A stretch of DNA of 34,418 nucleotides from a virus, in IMG/VR virus record IMGVR_UViG_3300013285_000041, positions 1-34,418 of that record; one strand, written 5' to 3'. The notes beneath the pieces were generated by a model. That model was not told the origin of the DNA. It was given only the letters and a program-made list of their open reading frames with translations, and ran no database searches. The translations under genes were made by a program, and so were the position numbers. Positions 1 to 6,877 of the stretch are shown here, one piece after another; the stretch's first letter is position 1, and each line of letters begins with the position of its first letter.

Positions 1-269
1 CTTGGTCCTGCATCGGTGTCAGAGAAATAAAGACTTGGTGCACCTTCGCTGTTTCGTTCAACCACAATGTCAGTCATTAGACAGATTGAATACCCAGCGG
101 TTAAAGAATCTAAAAATGGTACGCAGTGTTTTGCTGATTTTGTGTTGCTGTCTCCGGGTATTAAAACGTTCTTTGGTATTTTTTTATACCACTCAGGAAC
201 AACGGTTCTTGTTGGCACAACCTCTTCCTTATAATCCATAAGGCTATCCCATTTAAAAATCTGTCTCAC
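1..269 (-). CDS. Conserved phage protein of unknown function (C-terminally partial)
   Basis: This leftward reading frame stays open from position 269 to the window edge, so its C-terminus lies outside. Reverse-strand translation begins VRQIFKWDSLMDYKEE and continues with VVPEWYKKIPKNV, then CVPFLDSLTAGYSIC and a following acidic stretch. The order W(Y/F)K-IPK, a Cys-Pro-Phe segment, and D-LT-GY resembles a conserved protein of unknown role that I know from many marine and freshwater myoviruses; I recall no assigned function. The GTG start at 269 is chosen because GAAAGG lies a few bases upstream and the frame closes just before it. An ATG eleven codons further in is an alternative start. It is the last visible gene of the leftward transcript, after a 50-codon gene and two tRNAs. 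Confidence 0.7.
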   Translation of the reverse strand, partial: MRQIFKWDSLMDYKEEVVPTRTVVPEWYKKIPKNVLIPGDSNTKSAKHCVPFLDSLTAGYSICLMTDIVVERNSEGAPSLYFSDTDAGP

Positions 270-288
270 AAAAACCTTTCTTTTTCAT

Positions 289-441
289 CTAACCTCTAAT
301 GTCGGTAATAATAATTAAAGCCTCATAGTAAGCCTGAGCAAAACCTTTGTCATAGGCTTCATCTCTTTGTTGAGAAAGCCTCATGTGATGTTCTGCTTGA
401 GACCTTATCTTGTAATAGGCCTCATCTAATTTTTTTCCCAT
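289..441 (-). CDS. Small hypothetical protein (50 aa)
   Basis: A 50-residue, charged, Tyr- and Gln-rich protein beginning MGKKLDEAYYKIRSQ and ending in a short hydrophobic stretch, ALIIITDIRG. The start at 441 is preceded on the reverse strand by GGAAGG about six bases upstream. A longer in-frame start would run into the tRNA-Gln gene, so it is rejected. No motif is recognised; the sequence is probably mostly helical. It lies between tRNA-Gln and the partial conserved gene on the leftward transcript, with short gaps on both sides. Function unknown. Confidence 0.6.
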   Translation of the reverse strand: MGKKLDEAYYKIRSQAEHHMRLSQQRDEAYDKGFAQAYYEALIIITDIRG

Positions 442-462
442 TGTATTCCTTCCTTTATAACG

Positions 463-534
463 TTCCGAGACTACGGTTCGAACGTAGAATGACAGATTCA
501 AAGTCTGTAGTGTTGCCGGTTACACCATCTCGGA
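463..534 (-). tRNA. tRNA-Gln (anticodon TTG)
   Basis: On the reverse strand the sequence folds as a cloverleaf. The acceptor stem is TCCGAGA with TCTCGGA. The anticodon stem is ACAGA/TCTGT around the loop CTTTGAA, giving anticodon TTG. The T-arm is CTACG-TTCGAAC-CGTAG. The D-arm region is TGGTGTAACCGGCA. The discriminator base is A at 463. No CCA is encoded at the 3' end, so the host enzyme would have to add it. It sits directly beside tRNA-Asn. Confidence 0.9.
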
Positions 535-561
535 TTGTTTTTTCTTGTCTTTATATGACAT

Positions 562-637
562 TGGCTCCGGGGGCACGACTTGAACGTGCGACATACCGAT
601 TAACAGTCGGTTGTTCTGCCAACTGAACTACCCCGGA
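562..637 (-). tRNA. tRNA-Asn (anticodon GTT), CCA encoded
   Basis: Reverse-strand cloverleaf. The acceptor is TCCGGGG with CCCCGGA, followed by discriminator G and an encoded CCA ending at 562. The anticodon arm is CCGA-CTGTTAA-TCGG, so the anticodon is GTT (Asn). The T-arm is GCACG-TTCAAGT-CGTGC, and the D-arm begins TAGTTCAGTTGGCAGA. It differs from its neighbour tRNA-Gln in encoding CCA. Confidence 0.93.
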
Positions 638-644
638 TTGCGAA

Positions 645-905
645 TTAACGCAAACGCTTCTTTGGTTCCGCGGTCTTTTTAACAGCCGTTTTTGCTTTTG
701 CTGGCGCAGGTGTGGGTTCTGGAATTAGTGCAGACAACTTTGTGTTAAGGTCATCAAGCGTTGAAATAATCTCGTCTACCTGCTTTTCCGCATTAGAAAT
801 GTATTTCTCTGCCTTTGCAACATACTTTTTAATCATTACAAGTCCACCGCCAGCAGTACCGGCCCAAGCAGTAGCAATTGAAACAATTGATGATGTATTT
901 GACAT
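645..905 (-). CDS. Small protein with hydrophobic N-terminus and basic Ala/Pro/Lys tail (86 aa)
   Basis: First gene of the leftward transcript. The N-terminus MSNTSSIVSIATAWAGTAGG is weakly hydrophobic, a single short apolar segment running to about residue 25. A helical, charged region (about 26-60) follows that could form a coiled coil. The tail, about 61-86, is rich in Ala, Pro and Lys and ends PKKRLR. AGGAG stands about eight bases before the ATG, and a TTGACT-17-TACATT promoter lies just upstream. The organisation, a short apolar stretch plus coil plus basic tail, would also fit a membrane-associated phage protein, but I recognise no family and claim no function. Confidence 0.7.
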   Translation of the reverse strand: MSNTSSIVSIATAWAGTAGGGLVMIKKYVAKAEKYISNAEKQVDEIISTLDDLNTKLSALIPEPTPAPAKAKTAVKKTAEPKKRLR

Positions 906-942
906 TTTTGTCTCCTATAAATTTGTTTGAGTAAACGGACTA

Positions 943-971
943 AATGTATCACAAAATAGTTAATTAGTCAA
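943..971 (-). promoter_or_regulatory. Sigma-70-like promoter for the leftward genes
   Basis: On the reverse strand TTGACT (966-971) is separated by 17 bases from TACATT (943-948). It points at the 86-residue gene, whose ATG is at 905, leaving a short leader that contains AGGAG. It is back to back with the rightward promoter at 983-1010. Confidence 0.6.
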
Positions 972-982
972 GGTTTAAATGG

Positions 983-1010
983 TTGATTTTTTAAAACTTT
1001 AGGGTATTAT
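983..1010 (+). promoter_or_regulatory. Rightward promoter, possibly giving a leaderless transcript
   Basis: TTGATT (983-988), a 16-base spacer and TATTAT (1005-1010). The expected transcription start falls at or near the ATG at 1017, so the first mRNA may have almost no 5' leader. Leaderless mRNAs are common in Actinobacteria; here this is inferred from spacing only. Confidence 0.45.
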
Positions 1011-1016
1011 CGGGTT

Positions 1017-1160
1017 ATGAAGTTTACAGAAGTTGTTAAAGAAGAATATGAGCACAACGTTGTAGCAATGCTTCACGACGGCGCAGACCATAATTTTTGC
1101 AACCTTTGTCAAAAACCAATTACTCTGAGGAACGGGAACTGGACACACGATGGTCAGTGA
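1017..1160 (+). CDS. Small CxxC-containing protein (47 aa)
   Basis: A 47-residue ORF, MKFTEVVKEEYEHNVV..., with Cys28-x2-Cys31 (FCNLCQKP) and a later NWTHDGQ, so it may bind zinc as a half-finger. It is the first rightward gene after the divergent promoter pair. Its stop overlaps the next gene by 11 bases (ATG at 1150), which supports translation as an operon. No clear ribosome binding site precedes the ATG, consistent with leaderless initiation. Function unknown. Confidence 0.55.
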   Translation: MKFTEVVKEEYEHNVVAMLHDGADHNFCNLCQKPITLRNGNWTHDGQ

Positions 1161-1356
1161 AAACGAAATTGAACGCGTTCGCTCAATTCTAAGTTGCGCA
1201 GACGTTATATACGGCCTTGAGGGCCTTAACCCCCTCATGGAAGACATGCTTGACCAAATCTCCATAGACATTGAATGGCTTGTACACCGTCTTGATGTTG
1301 CTTGGGCAACCGTTGCCTCATACCAAGAAGAACTTCGACTCATCTACGGCGACTGA
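1150..1356 (+). CDS. Small hypothetical acidic protein (68 aa)
   Basis: A 68-residue, mostly helical, acidic protein (MVSENEIERVRSILSC ... YQEELRLIYGD). It overlaps the preceding CxxC gene and ends 36 bases before the next. Heptad-like spacing of Leu, Ile and Trp suggests a small helical bundle or coiled coil. There are no recognisable motifs. It is accepted because of the overlapping arrangement and absence of a better frame. Confidence 0.55.
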   Translation: MVSENEIERVRSILSCADVIYGLEGLNPLMEDMLDQISIDIEWLVHRLDVAWATVASYQEELRLIYGD

Positions 1357-1357
1357 T

Positions 1358-1384
1358 TTGATTTTTTGTTTGTGGTAGTATAGA
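1358..1384 (+). promoter_or_regulatory. Possible promoter before the 123-residue gene
   Basis: TTGATT (1358-1363) and TATAGA (1379-1384) are 15 bases apart, embedded in GTAGTATAG. The same GTAGTATA core occurs at the better promoters near 16621 and 23684. The ATG of the next gene (1393) lies only eight bases beyond, so a start here would again be nearly leaderless. Confidence 0.35.
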
Positions 1385-1392
1385 AAGAAGAT

Positions 1393-1764
1393 ATGCAAAC
1401 AGAGACCAAAAAGAGATACGTTGCCATTGCTCACATTAACGAGCCTGAATTAACTTACGAAAACGTTGAAGTTCCTAATATTGTGCCGCTTTACGTCAAT
1501 TTTGACACTAACGAACATGCCGGTTCTGCCGTGTTAAAGGTAAAGGGTGAGCGCATATATGCGGTCATGGAGATGAACGTTGATTACCCAGAATTTAGCC
1601 GAACCCCTGCTATTGTTCTTAGGGTTGAAGGTGCTGAAAAGGTTATAAACAAAGGCATTTGCTACCTTCGTGGTGGTTTTGTCGCCTGTGCTTCTATTGT
1701 AAAAAATGAAATTTGGCAAGAGGTTTACGGCTCAGATAGCGAGATGGTGCATGAATTGGATTGA
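1393..1764 (+). CDS. Hypothetical protein (123 aa)
   Basis: A 123-residue protein starting MQTETKKRYVAIAHINEPEL. Alternating hydrophobic residues (for example YVAIAHI, IVPLYVNF, RIYAVMEMNV) suggest a beta-rich fold. There are no signal peptide, membrane segment or metal motifs. An AGAAAGAAG stretch just upstream could act as a weak ribosome binding site. Its 3' end overlaps the following membrane-protein gene by 14 bases. I do not recognise a family. Confidence 0.65.
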   Translation: MQTETKKRYVAIAHINEPELTYENVEVPNIVPLYVNFDTNEHAGSAVLKVKGERIYAVMEMNVDYPEFSRTPAIVLRVEGAEKVINKGICYLRGGFVACASIVKNEIWQEVYGSDSEMVHELD

Positions 1765-1972
1765 CATACTTTTAATTGCTTACTTTTTACCAGCAATAGG
1801 TTTTTTTGTTCGATACGTTCAAATTACTATTCGTGCTCGTAAAAAATGGCAAGGCGAGGAAATAGAGTTAGTGGTTTCTGATTTTATTAGTCGCATGGTT
1901 GGTGACGCCCTTCTTTGGCCTTGGTATGTTATTTGGTACGGAATTAAACAATTTGCAGAGGAACTTAAATAA
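1751..1972 (+). CDS. Small membrane protein (73 aa)
   Basis: Begins MNWIDILLIAYFLPAIGFF, a clear transmembrane helix (about residues 3-22). A basic loop (RARKK, about 28-32) follows, and then a second aromatic-rich apolar segment, about 49-65. The ATG at 1751 is chosen over a start further upstream because it places the hydrophobic segment at the N-terminus and overlaps the previous stop, as is common here. The stop shares its last base with the next ATG (TAATG). Role unknown; probably inserted in the host membrane. Confidence 0.6.
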   Translation: MNWIDILLIAYFLPAIGFFVRYVQITIRARKKWQGEEIELVVSDFISRMVGDALLWPWYVIWYGIKQFAEELK

Positions 1973-2289
1973 TGGAAACACCAAAGATAGGTCTTGAGGC
2001 TTTTAGGAATCTTCAAAGAAACTCTGCAATTGTTGCTGAGTGTGTTAAATGCGGTATTCGTTGTGAGGATGACCAGATTAGCGCTTCTGTTGAATACAAC
2101 TATGAAAACGGTTCTTTTGTTGGGTTGCGCCGAATTGTGCGTGCAACCATAAACACCGAATACAACTCAGAAAACGAAACCCTACACCGCATTTGCAACG
2201 TTTGTGGATACACTTGGACCGTTCCAGCATTGGACATAAGCGTTGACGCTATACAAAACATCTCTAGGGAAATTACCGAAGATGAGTAA
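1972..2289 (+). CDS. Zinc-ribbon-like small protein (105 aa)
   Basis: Two CxxC pairs, Cys24/Cys27 (ECVKCGIRC) and Cys75/Cys78 (RICNVCGYTW), are separated by a beta-rich stretch, as in a zinc ribbon with a long insertion. The C-terminus is acidic. The start is coupled to the preceding gene by TAATG, and the 3' end overlaps the resolvase gene by eight bases. Zinc binding is inferred from the motifs. DNA or RNA binding would be typical of such ribbons but is not shown. Confidence 0.65.
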   Translation: METPKIGLEAFRNLQRNSAIVAECVKCGIRCEDDQISASVEYNYENGSFVGLRRIVRATINTEYNSENETLHRICNVCGYTWTVPALDISVDAIQNISREITEDE

Positions 2290-2620
2290 ATCCCGTCAAA
2301 AGGGCACAAGTTTTGAAACAGCCATTGTTACTTTTTTAAAGGAGAATGGTTTTGAAAAAGCCGAGCGTTGGGGAACCAGTGAAATGAACCTTGGAGACAT
2401 TCGTAATGTACCAATGGTTCTTGAGGCTAAAAATCACAAAGCAATGGCTCTTTCTGAATGGACTGACCAGGCCGCAATTTCGGGCAAAAAGGCAAGCAAA
2501 CTATGGGCGGTAGTTCATAAGCGCGCTCGCAAGGGAACTAATCAAGCCTACGTTACTATGTCACTTGAGCAATTTGTTGTTCTACTAAAACATTACGAGA
2601 AATCCTTATCAAATACTTGA
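2282..2620 (+). CDS. Holliday-junction-resolvase-like PD-(D/E)XK nuclease (112 aa)
   Basis: Begins MSKSRQKGTSFETAIVTFLK and carries the pattern of a small restriction-endonuclease-fold enzyme: Glu12 in the first helix, Asp39 in LGDIRNVP, and Glu48-x-Lys50 in VLEAKNHK, followed by a helix with SEWTDQA. Actinobacteriophages encode similar small proteins annotated as Holliday junction resolvases, in which the D...ExK residues bind metal. In packaging such enzymes would remove branched DNA before the terminase acts, which fits its place ahead of the terminase gene. The start at 2282 is chosen because an upstream in-frame start would lie deep inside the preceding gene. Confidence 0.8.
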   Translation: MSKSRQKGTSFETAIVTFLKENGFEKAERWGTSEMNLGDIRNVPMVLEAKNHKAMALSEWTDQAAISGKKASKLWAVVHKRARKGTNQAYVTMSLEQFVVLLKHYEKSLSNT

Positions 2621-2645
2621 CAATATAAAATTGTTGTGTCAGAAT
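2617..2645 (+). promoter_or_regulatory. Sigma-70-like promoter before the 192-residue gene
   Basis: TTGACA (2617-2622) is followed after 17 bases by CAGAAT (2640-2645). The -35 box overlaps the stop codon of the resolvase gene. A leader of about 50 bases follows, containing a tandem 11-base repeat and a GGAGG ribosome binding site. Confidence 0.5.
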
Positions 2646-2656
2646 AGTTGTTGAGT

Positions 2657-2681
2657 GGGCGTCCTTTGTAGGGCGTCCTTT
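2657..2681 (+). repeat. Tandem 11-base direct repeat in a 5' leader
   Basis: GGGCGTCCTTT occurs at 2657-2667 and again at 2671-2681, a period of 14 bases. It sits between the promoter at 2617 and the GTG start at 2702. The copies are direct, not inverted, so this is not a terminator hairpin. It could be an operator-like double site. Confidence 0.6.
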
Positions 2682-2701
2682 AACTTTTATTGGAGGAATT
2701 T

Positions 2702-3280
2702 GTGGCGAAAAGTTTGAACCGACGTTCTCAGCAACGACTGAAGCGGATGGTGGAAAGCCTTGAAAACATTAACAAGTTCGCCAATAAGTTAAGAATTGAA
2801 GACCTTGAAGAACTTGTCCGTCGCGACGCTATTCCCGTTGATTCCCTTGCCTCTGGCAGTTCCGGGGTTGCCATAGCCAGAAGCGGCGGAAAGCCAAGTT
2901 CCTCATCAGTGGAGCGTGCTGTCATTGCCAAGATGGAAGGCAAAAGACCACACGACCCTGTTCGCGAAGAAGTAAAAGCCATTGAACGCAAGATTATTCA
3001 ATCTGAAGAAAACATGCGTCAAATTCTTGAAAGCATTAATTTCCTTAAAGAGGGTGTTGAAAAAAAACGCAATCGCGTAACCTCAGAACCTTGTGAAATC
3101 TGCATGGTTTTGCCAGCAGTAAAAACCGCAATGTGTGGTGTTTGCTACGAGGAGTGGGTTACCGCTGGAGCGCCAGACCGCTTTAGATGGAAGGCTTTTA
3201 AAAGAGAATTGACTTCTTCGGATGGACGACCACTGGTAACAGAACAACCACCCGCCCGCCGTCAAGTATCAAATCCTTGA
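2702..3280 (+). CDS. Zinc-finger-containing phage protein, unknown function (192 aa)
   Basis: A GTG start at 2702 with GGAGG (2692-2696) at good spacing. A TTG at 2690 lies upstream of this ribosome binding site and is rejected as start. The N-terminal 120 residues are charged and helical, with a coiled-coil-like run at about 90-122. Near the C-terminus a four-cysteine cluster, C131-x2-C134 and C145-x2-C148 (PCEICMVLP, CGVCYEEW), is followed by AGAPDRFRWKAFKREL, typical of a treble-clef or zinc-ribbon module. Actinobacteriophages have proteins with a similar helical part plus CxxC...C-x-x-C-Y-x-x-W tail near the packaging genes, without known function. A small-terminase or DNA-binding role is possible but unsupported. 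Confidence 0.7.
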   Translation: MAKSLNRRSQQRLKRMVESLENINKFANKLRIEDLEELVRRDAIPVDSLASGSSGVAIARSGGKPSSSSVERAVIAKMEGKRPHDPVREEVKAIERKIIQSEENMRQILESINFLKEGVEKKRNRVTSEPCEICMVLPAVKTAMCGVCYEEWVTAGAPDRFRWKAFKRELTSSDGRPLVTEQPPARRQVSNP

Positions 3281-3304
3281 CATTTAAAGAAACCGTGTTA
3301 TCCT
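3277..3304 (+). promoter_or_regulatory. Possible promoter overlapping the end of the 192-residue gene
   Basis: TTGACA (3277-3282) followed after 16 bases by TATCCT (3299-3304). If this hexamer is the -10 box, transcription would begin near 3311, after the ATG at 3305. That would favour the internal ATG at 3329 for the next gene when it is made from this transcript. Confidence 0.4.
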
Positions 3305-3505
3305 ATGGATAAGAATCGCCACAGTTGCATGCCCAATACGGAATGTAATTGTATACCCAGTGATGAAGAATTATACCACCTGGGTTTTGAACCCTGGCAA
3401 GTATCTATTGTTAGAAAATTGCCGGTAGACCTTCAATGGGAAGCCCACGACGAATTCATCCGCAGGCTTATGTCTGATGATGATGTAGACAACTTAAAAT
3501 TTTAA
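3305..3505 (+). CDS. Small hypothetical protein (66 aa or 58 aa)
   Basis: MDKNRHSCMPNTECNCIPSD followed by an acidic helical region with HLGFEPWQVSIVRKLP and a very acidic end (SDDDVDNLKF). Three cysteines in the first 17 residues could bind metal. Neither ATG 3305 nor ATG 3329 has a convincing ribosome binding site. The first would be used by read-through transcripts, the second by transcripts from the putative promoter at 3277. No family recognised. Confidence 0.55.
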   Translation: MDKNRHSCMPNTECNCIPSDEELYHLGFEPWQVSIVRKLPVDLQWEAHDEFIRRLMSDDDVDNLKF

Positions 3506-3514
3506 GGAACCGTG

Positions 3515-3799
3515 ATGCAACCCGAAGACAATTTTGACAGAAATTTAGAAGACATATTTGAAACCCTTGGCAACTTAGTTGGCGAAGGTGAGATTGAAGC
3601 ACGTCGAATCCTTGGCGATGAACAGTACGAAAAGACTGTTTCTCTAATGGAAAAAAACAACGCTATCCTTTTAAAAAAAGAAGAAACCCAAGTTAGGTAC
3701 TTAGAAGTACTAATTTCTCTTCAAGCCTGCCTAGCGTTTTCTATACTATTTGCTTGCACTATGGGACTATCCTGGTCGCTCTTTTACTGGTTTAGTTAA
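3515..3799 (+). CDS. Small protein with C-terminal membrane segment (94 aa)
   Basis: An acidic helical N-terminal part (MQPEDNFDRNLEDIFETLGN) is followed by an apolar C-terminal segment (about residues 63-92, ISLQACLAFSILFACTMGLS), so it looks tail-anchored. AAGGA lies upstream and could serve either the GTG at 3512 or the ATG at 3515; the two starts differ by one codon. The stop overlaps the terminase start (TAATG at 3797), which couples their translation. Function unknown. Confidence 0.6.
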   Translation: MQPEDNFDRNLEDIFETLGNLVGEGEIEARRILGDEQYEKTVSLMEKNNAILLKKEETQVRYLEVLISLQACLAFSILFACTMGLSWSLFYWFS

Positions 3800-5322
3800 T
3801 GTCTAATTTTGGTAAGTTTATTTCAAATTCCGTGGTACCACCACAGGTTGACGTATTCCAACTACTTAACTACGAACCACACGAAAGACAGAAAGTCTTT
3901 CACGCAGCATCCGCAGAACGCATTGATGCGATTCTCTATGGTGGCGCTGCTGGTGGTGGAAAAACAGCGGCGTTCTTAATGGACGCGCTTTACAATGCCG
4001 CAAACTACCCTGGTATGCGTATCGGTTGTTTTCGTCGCTCATACCCTGAGTTAGAAGAATCCTTCTTATCTCAGTTGGCAAAATGGAACTATGCCCGTGA
4101 ACTTGGCGCAAAGTGGAACAATACCAACAAAATGTTGAAGTTTCCTAACGGTTCTATTATTAACTTTACATACGCTGAAAATCTTGTTGACGCATCCCGT
4201 ATTCTCGGTGGTGAGTATCAGGCTTTTTACATTGACGAAGCATCTCTTATGGTGCCCGCAGTTGTACAGCACATTGAAGAACGTCTTCGTTCGGGTAACA
4301 AACTTGTTCCCGTTATTGGATTGCGCTTGGCCTCCAACCCTGGAGGACCTGGCCATAAATATCTCAAAGACCGCTTCATTAATCCCACTCAGCGTGGGAA
4401 GAAGCGTCACCGGGAGTTAATTGAAGGAACAAACCTGTCACGTCAGGTTGCCTACATTCCAGCCAAGGCAACCGACAACCCTTATATTAATGAAGGGTAT
4501 GACGCAGTTCTTAACTCCATTCCCGACCCACAGCGTCGAGCAGCAATGCGTGACGGCGACTGGGATGCAATGGTCGGGCAATTCTTTGAACAATGGCAGT
4601 ATTCAAAACACGTTGTTCATTCATTTGAAATACCCAATTCTTGGCAACGTTATGCAGGGATAGACTGGGGATACGCAGAGCCTTTTGCCTGCGTTTGGAT
4701 GGCAGTTGATAACGATAACCGCGTATACGTTTATCGTGAAATTCAAGCAACACAACTTGATGGTGGAGACCAAGCAAACTTAATTCTTGCCGCAGAAAAA
4801 GCACACGGTGACGGCGACATTATCCGAGTTGCTGACCCCTCTATGTGGGGTAGGCGAGGAACGGCAATGTCAATTGCTGACCTTTATGGATTAGAGGGTT
4901 GTGGAATCTCACCAGCCCAAAACGACCGAATTCAAGGATGGGCAAGAGTCCATCAATTCTTGAATGATGGGCCTGCGTGTGAACAACACAGGGCGCAAGG
5001 AAAAAAAATGTGCCCAATGCTTCATGTTTTTGAAGACAAGTGCCCATTGTTTATTGAACAAATTCCCGCGCTACCACGAGACCCAAACAAAATTGACGAC
5101 GCGGTAACTCGCAACGTTGATGACCACATTGCTGATGCCCTTCGCTATGCTTGCATGGCAATTGGAACATACGCACGACCAATTATTTACGACGAACAAC
5201 CAAGTTTTAGAACTGGAGTTCCAGACACAATGGTTATCGTTCAAGAAGACGATGCCGCTCAGCAACAACAACCAAATTTTGGTGGTATGTTTGTTGGAGA
5301 TTTAGGGCTTAGTCCCTTTTAA
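3799..5322 (+). CDS. terL: Terminase large subunit (507 aa)
   Basis: The DNA-packaging motor ATPase and headful/cos nuclease. The N-terminal ATPase has Walker A GGAAGGGKT (48-56), Walker B FYIDEAS with Asp146-Glu147, and the coupling motif ASNPGG (179-184). The C-terminal RNase-H-like nuclease shows GIDWGYAEPFACVW with Asp289, a middle acidic residue in VADPSMW (Asp346), and the last acidic motif DDHIADALRY (441-450). Length is normal for the family. It is coupled by TAATG to the upstream gene and followed 13 bases later by the portal gene, the usual order. It should act at the portal vertex of the prohead. Confidence 0.95.
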   Translation: MSNFGKFISNSVVPPQVDVFQLLNYEPHERQKVFHAASAERIDAILYGGAAGGGKTAAFLMDALYNAANYPGMRIGCFRRSYPELEESFLSQLAKWNYARELGAKWNNTNKMLKFPNGSIINFTYAENLVDASRILGGEYQAFYIDEASLMVPAVVQHIEERLRSGNKLVPVIGLRLASNPGGPGHKYLKDRFINPTQRGKKRHRELIEGTNLSRQVAYIPAKATDNPYINEGYDAVLNSIPDPQRRAAMRDGDWDAMVGQFFEQWQYSKHVVHSFEIPNSWQRYAGIDWGYAEPFACVWMAVDNDNRVYVYREIQATQLDGGDQANLILAAEKAHGDGDIIRVADPSMWGRRGTAMSIADLYGLEGCGISPAQNDRIQGWARVHQFLNDGPACEQHRAQGKKMCPMLHVFEDKCPLFIEQIPALPRDPNKIDDAVTRNVDDHIADALRYACMAIGTYARPIIYDEQPSFRTGVPDTMVIVQEDDAAQQQQPNFGGMFVGDLGLSPF

Positions 5323-5335
5323 AGAAAGATAACCA

Positions 5336-6877
5336 ATGGCTATTACATCTTTTAGAAGGGGACTTGAAGAGGCAGGTGTATTCAACGACGAAATCGTTGA
5401 GGCCCGCCCAAAGAGTGGACCACGACGCTCTGGTTATGCAACCGGTGTTCCTATTGGTGGTTCTACTGAAGTAAACCCTGGAGAAAATGTAACGGCTGGA
5501 ACGCTTGACCGAGCAACGTTTATGCAACAATTGTTGCAAGCGTACTTGGCATGCCCATGGTCATCTGCTGCAATTGACACAATTGCCCGCACCGCAACCG
5601 CTGGTGGACTTGACGTTGTTTATGAAAGTAGCGCTTATGGAAATCCAGAAATACCAGAAGCGCCAGAAGAAGTAAGAAAAATTCAACAACTTTTAAAATA
5701 CGTAAACCCTAGCGAAGACATTCGTCAGTTAATGCGTAAGGTTGTTACTGACCTTCTTATTTTTGGTGACGCTTTTGTTGAGGTTGTTTGGACAATGGGA
5801 GAGCCAGTTGCTCTTTACCCTCTTGACCCAACAACAATGGCTGTAATGGCTGACGAACACGGTGTTATTAAGGGTTACTATCAAAAGACCCCTACAAACC
5901 GTGAGGCTCGCTTTAAGCCAAACGAAGTAATTCACATTAAGTTTGACTCACCAGGAGATACCCTTTATGGTGTATCTCCAACGCAGAAGAATATTCTGCC
6001 TATCACCTCTTGGCTGTTTACTGCTGCTTTGGTTAAGGAAACCATGAAGCGCGGTGACCCGCTACGCGCCCACGTTGACTGGCCGCTTGCTCTTCCGGAA
6101 TCGGAAATGAAGCGCCTTCAACAACAGTATGCTATTCGCAACCTTGGCGCACGAAACATTGGTAACCTCTTTGAAACCAAAGGTGGTGCCATCGTGCGTG
6201 AAATGGGTACAAACCAGATTTCAAACTGGTTAAACACTCTTCAACAACGTCGCGACGAAATCTTGTCTGGGTATGGTGTACCACCTTCAAAGGTTGGTGT
6301 CATTGAAGCCGGAAACCTTGGAGGAGGGACCGGCACCCAGCAGGACAAAACTTTCCGCGTTAACACCGTTGGACCAATTCAAGAACTTATTCTTGAAAAG
6401 TTTTCATTTGCTTTAATGTATCAAGCCTACGGAATCACGGACTGGGGCATTAAGTTCGGCGTGGTTGACTGGCGAGATGACGAAGTTATTGAAATGATTC
6501 GCGACCAACGAATTCGCAATGGTACATGGACCGTTAACCGTGCCCGTGCAGACATTGGTGAACCACCTATTCCTGGTGGAGATGACCCAATTCTTGTTGA
6601 CCGTCAGAACATGGTTCTATGGGCAGACCTCGCTAACCTTTCTAAGGCAAACCTTCAGGTTGTTCAGATGCAAGGTCAGACAATGAACGCCCCAGTTGCT
6701 CCAACCACTAATCCTGGTTCAAAGGTAAGTGGAACAACAACAACGTCACCAAAAGACAAGGCAAACAAAAAGTCAACTGGCGTAAAAAAGCCTGGTCAAT
6801 CACCAGGAAAGATAGACGCCTCAGTTGCACCCAAAGGAACCGAATCTGTATCGGAGTCTTTAGAAGATGAGCAGTAA
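5336..6877 (+). CDS. Portal protein (513 aa)
   Basis: Located directly after the large terminase and with the length and features of a portal. There is an N-terminal extension, then AYLACPWSSAAIDTIARTA, a DLLIFGDAFVEVVW segment, GVIKGYYQ, EVIHIKFDSPGDTLYGVSPT, and the downstream helix containing RRDEILSGYGVPPSKVGVIE, all typical of the portal core (clip, wing, crown order). The C-terminal 90 residues are Thr, Lys and Pro rich and probably disordered. Dodecamers of such proteins form the DNA channel and the head-tail joint. The 3' end overlaps the following small gene by 11 bases. Confidence 0.92.
   Translation: MAITSFRRGLEEAGVFNDEIVEARPKSGPRRSGYATGVPIGGSTEVNPGENVTAGTLDRATFMQQLLQAYLACPWSSAAIDTIARTATAGGLDVVYESSAYGNPEIPEAPEEVRKIQQLLKYVNPSEDIRQLMRKVVTDLLIFGDAFVEVVWTMGEPVALYPLDPTTMAVMADEHGVIKGYYQKTPTNREARFKPNEVIHIKFDSPGDTLYGVSPTQKNILPITSWLFTAALVKETMKRGDPLRAHVDWPLALPESEMKRLQQQYAIRNLGARNIGNLFETKGGAIVREMGTNQISNWLNTLQQRRDEILSGYGVPPSKVGVIEAGNLGGGTGTQQDKTFRVNTVGPIQELILEKFSFALMYQAYGITDWGIKFGVVDWRDDEVIEMIRDQRIRNGTWTVNRARADIGEPPIPGGDDPILVDRQNMVLWADLANLSKANLQVVQMQGQTMNAPVAPTTNPGSKVSGTTTTSPKDKANKKSTGVKKPGQSPGKIDASVAPKGTESVSESLEDEQ

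Noticed and set aside
441-626. Rightward ORF of 61 codons
   Set aside because: It runs antisense across both tRNA genes and has no ribosome binding site.
2690-2701. TTG start for the 192-residue gene
   Set aside because: The TTG lies before the GGAGG site, which fits the GTG at 2702.
2702-3505. Small terminase subunit upstream of terL
   Set aside because: Position fits but no helix-turn-helix or family pattern is clear in either gene, so the small subunit is not assigned.
4066-4410. Leftward ORF of 114 codons in the terminase gene
   Set aside because: Antisense shadow of a strongly supported gene, no recognisable motif or ribosome binding site.
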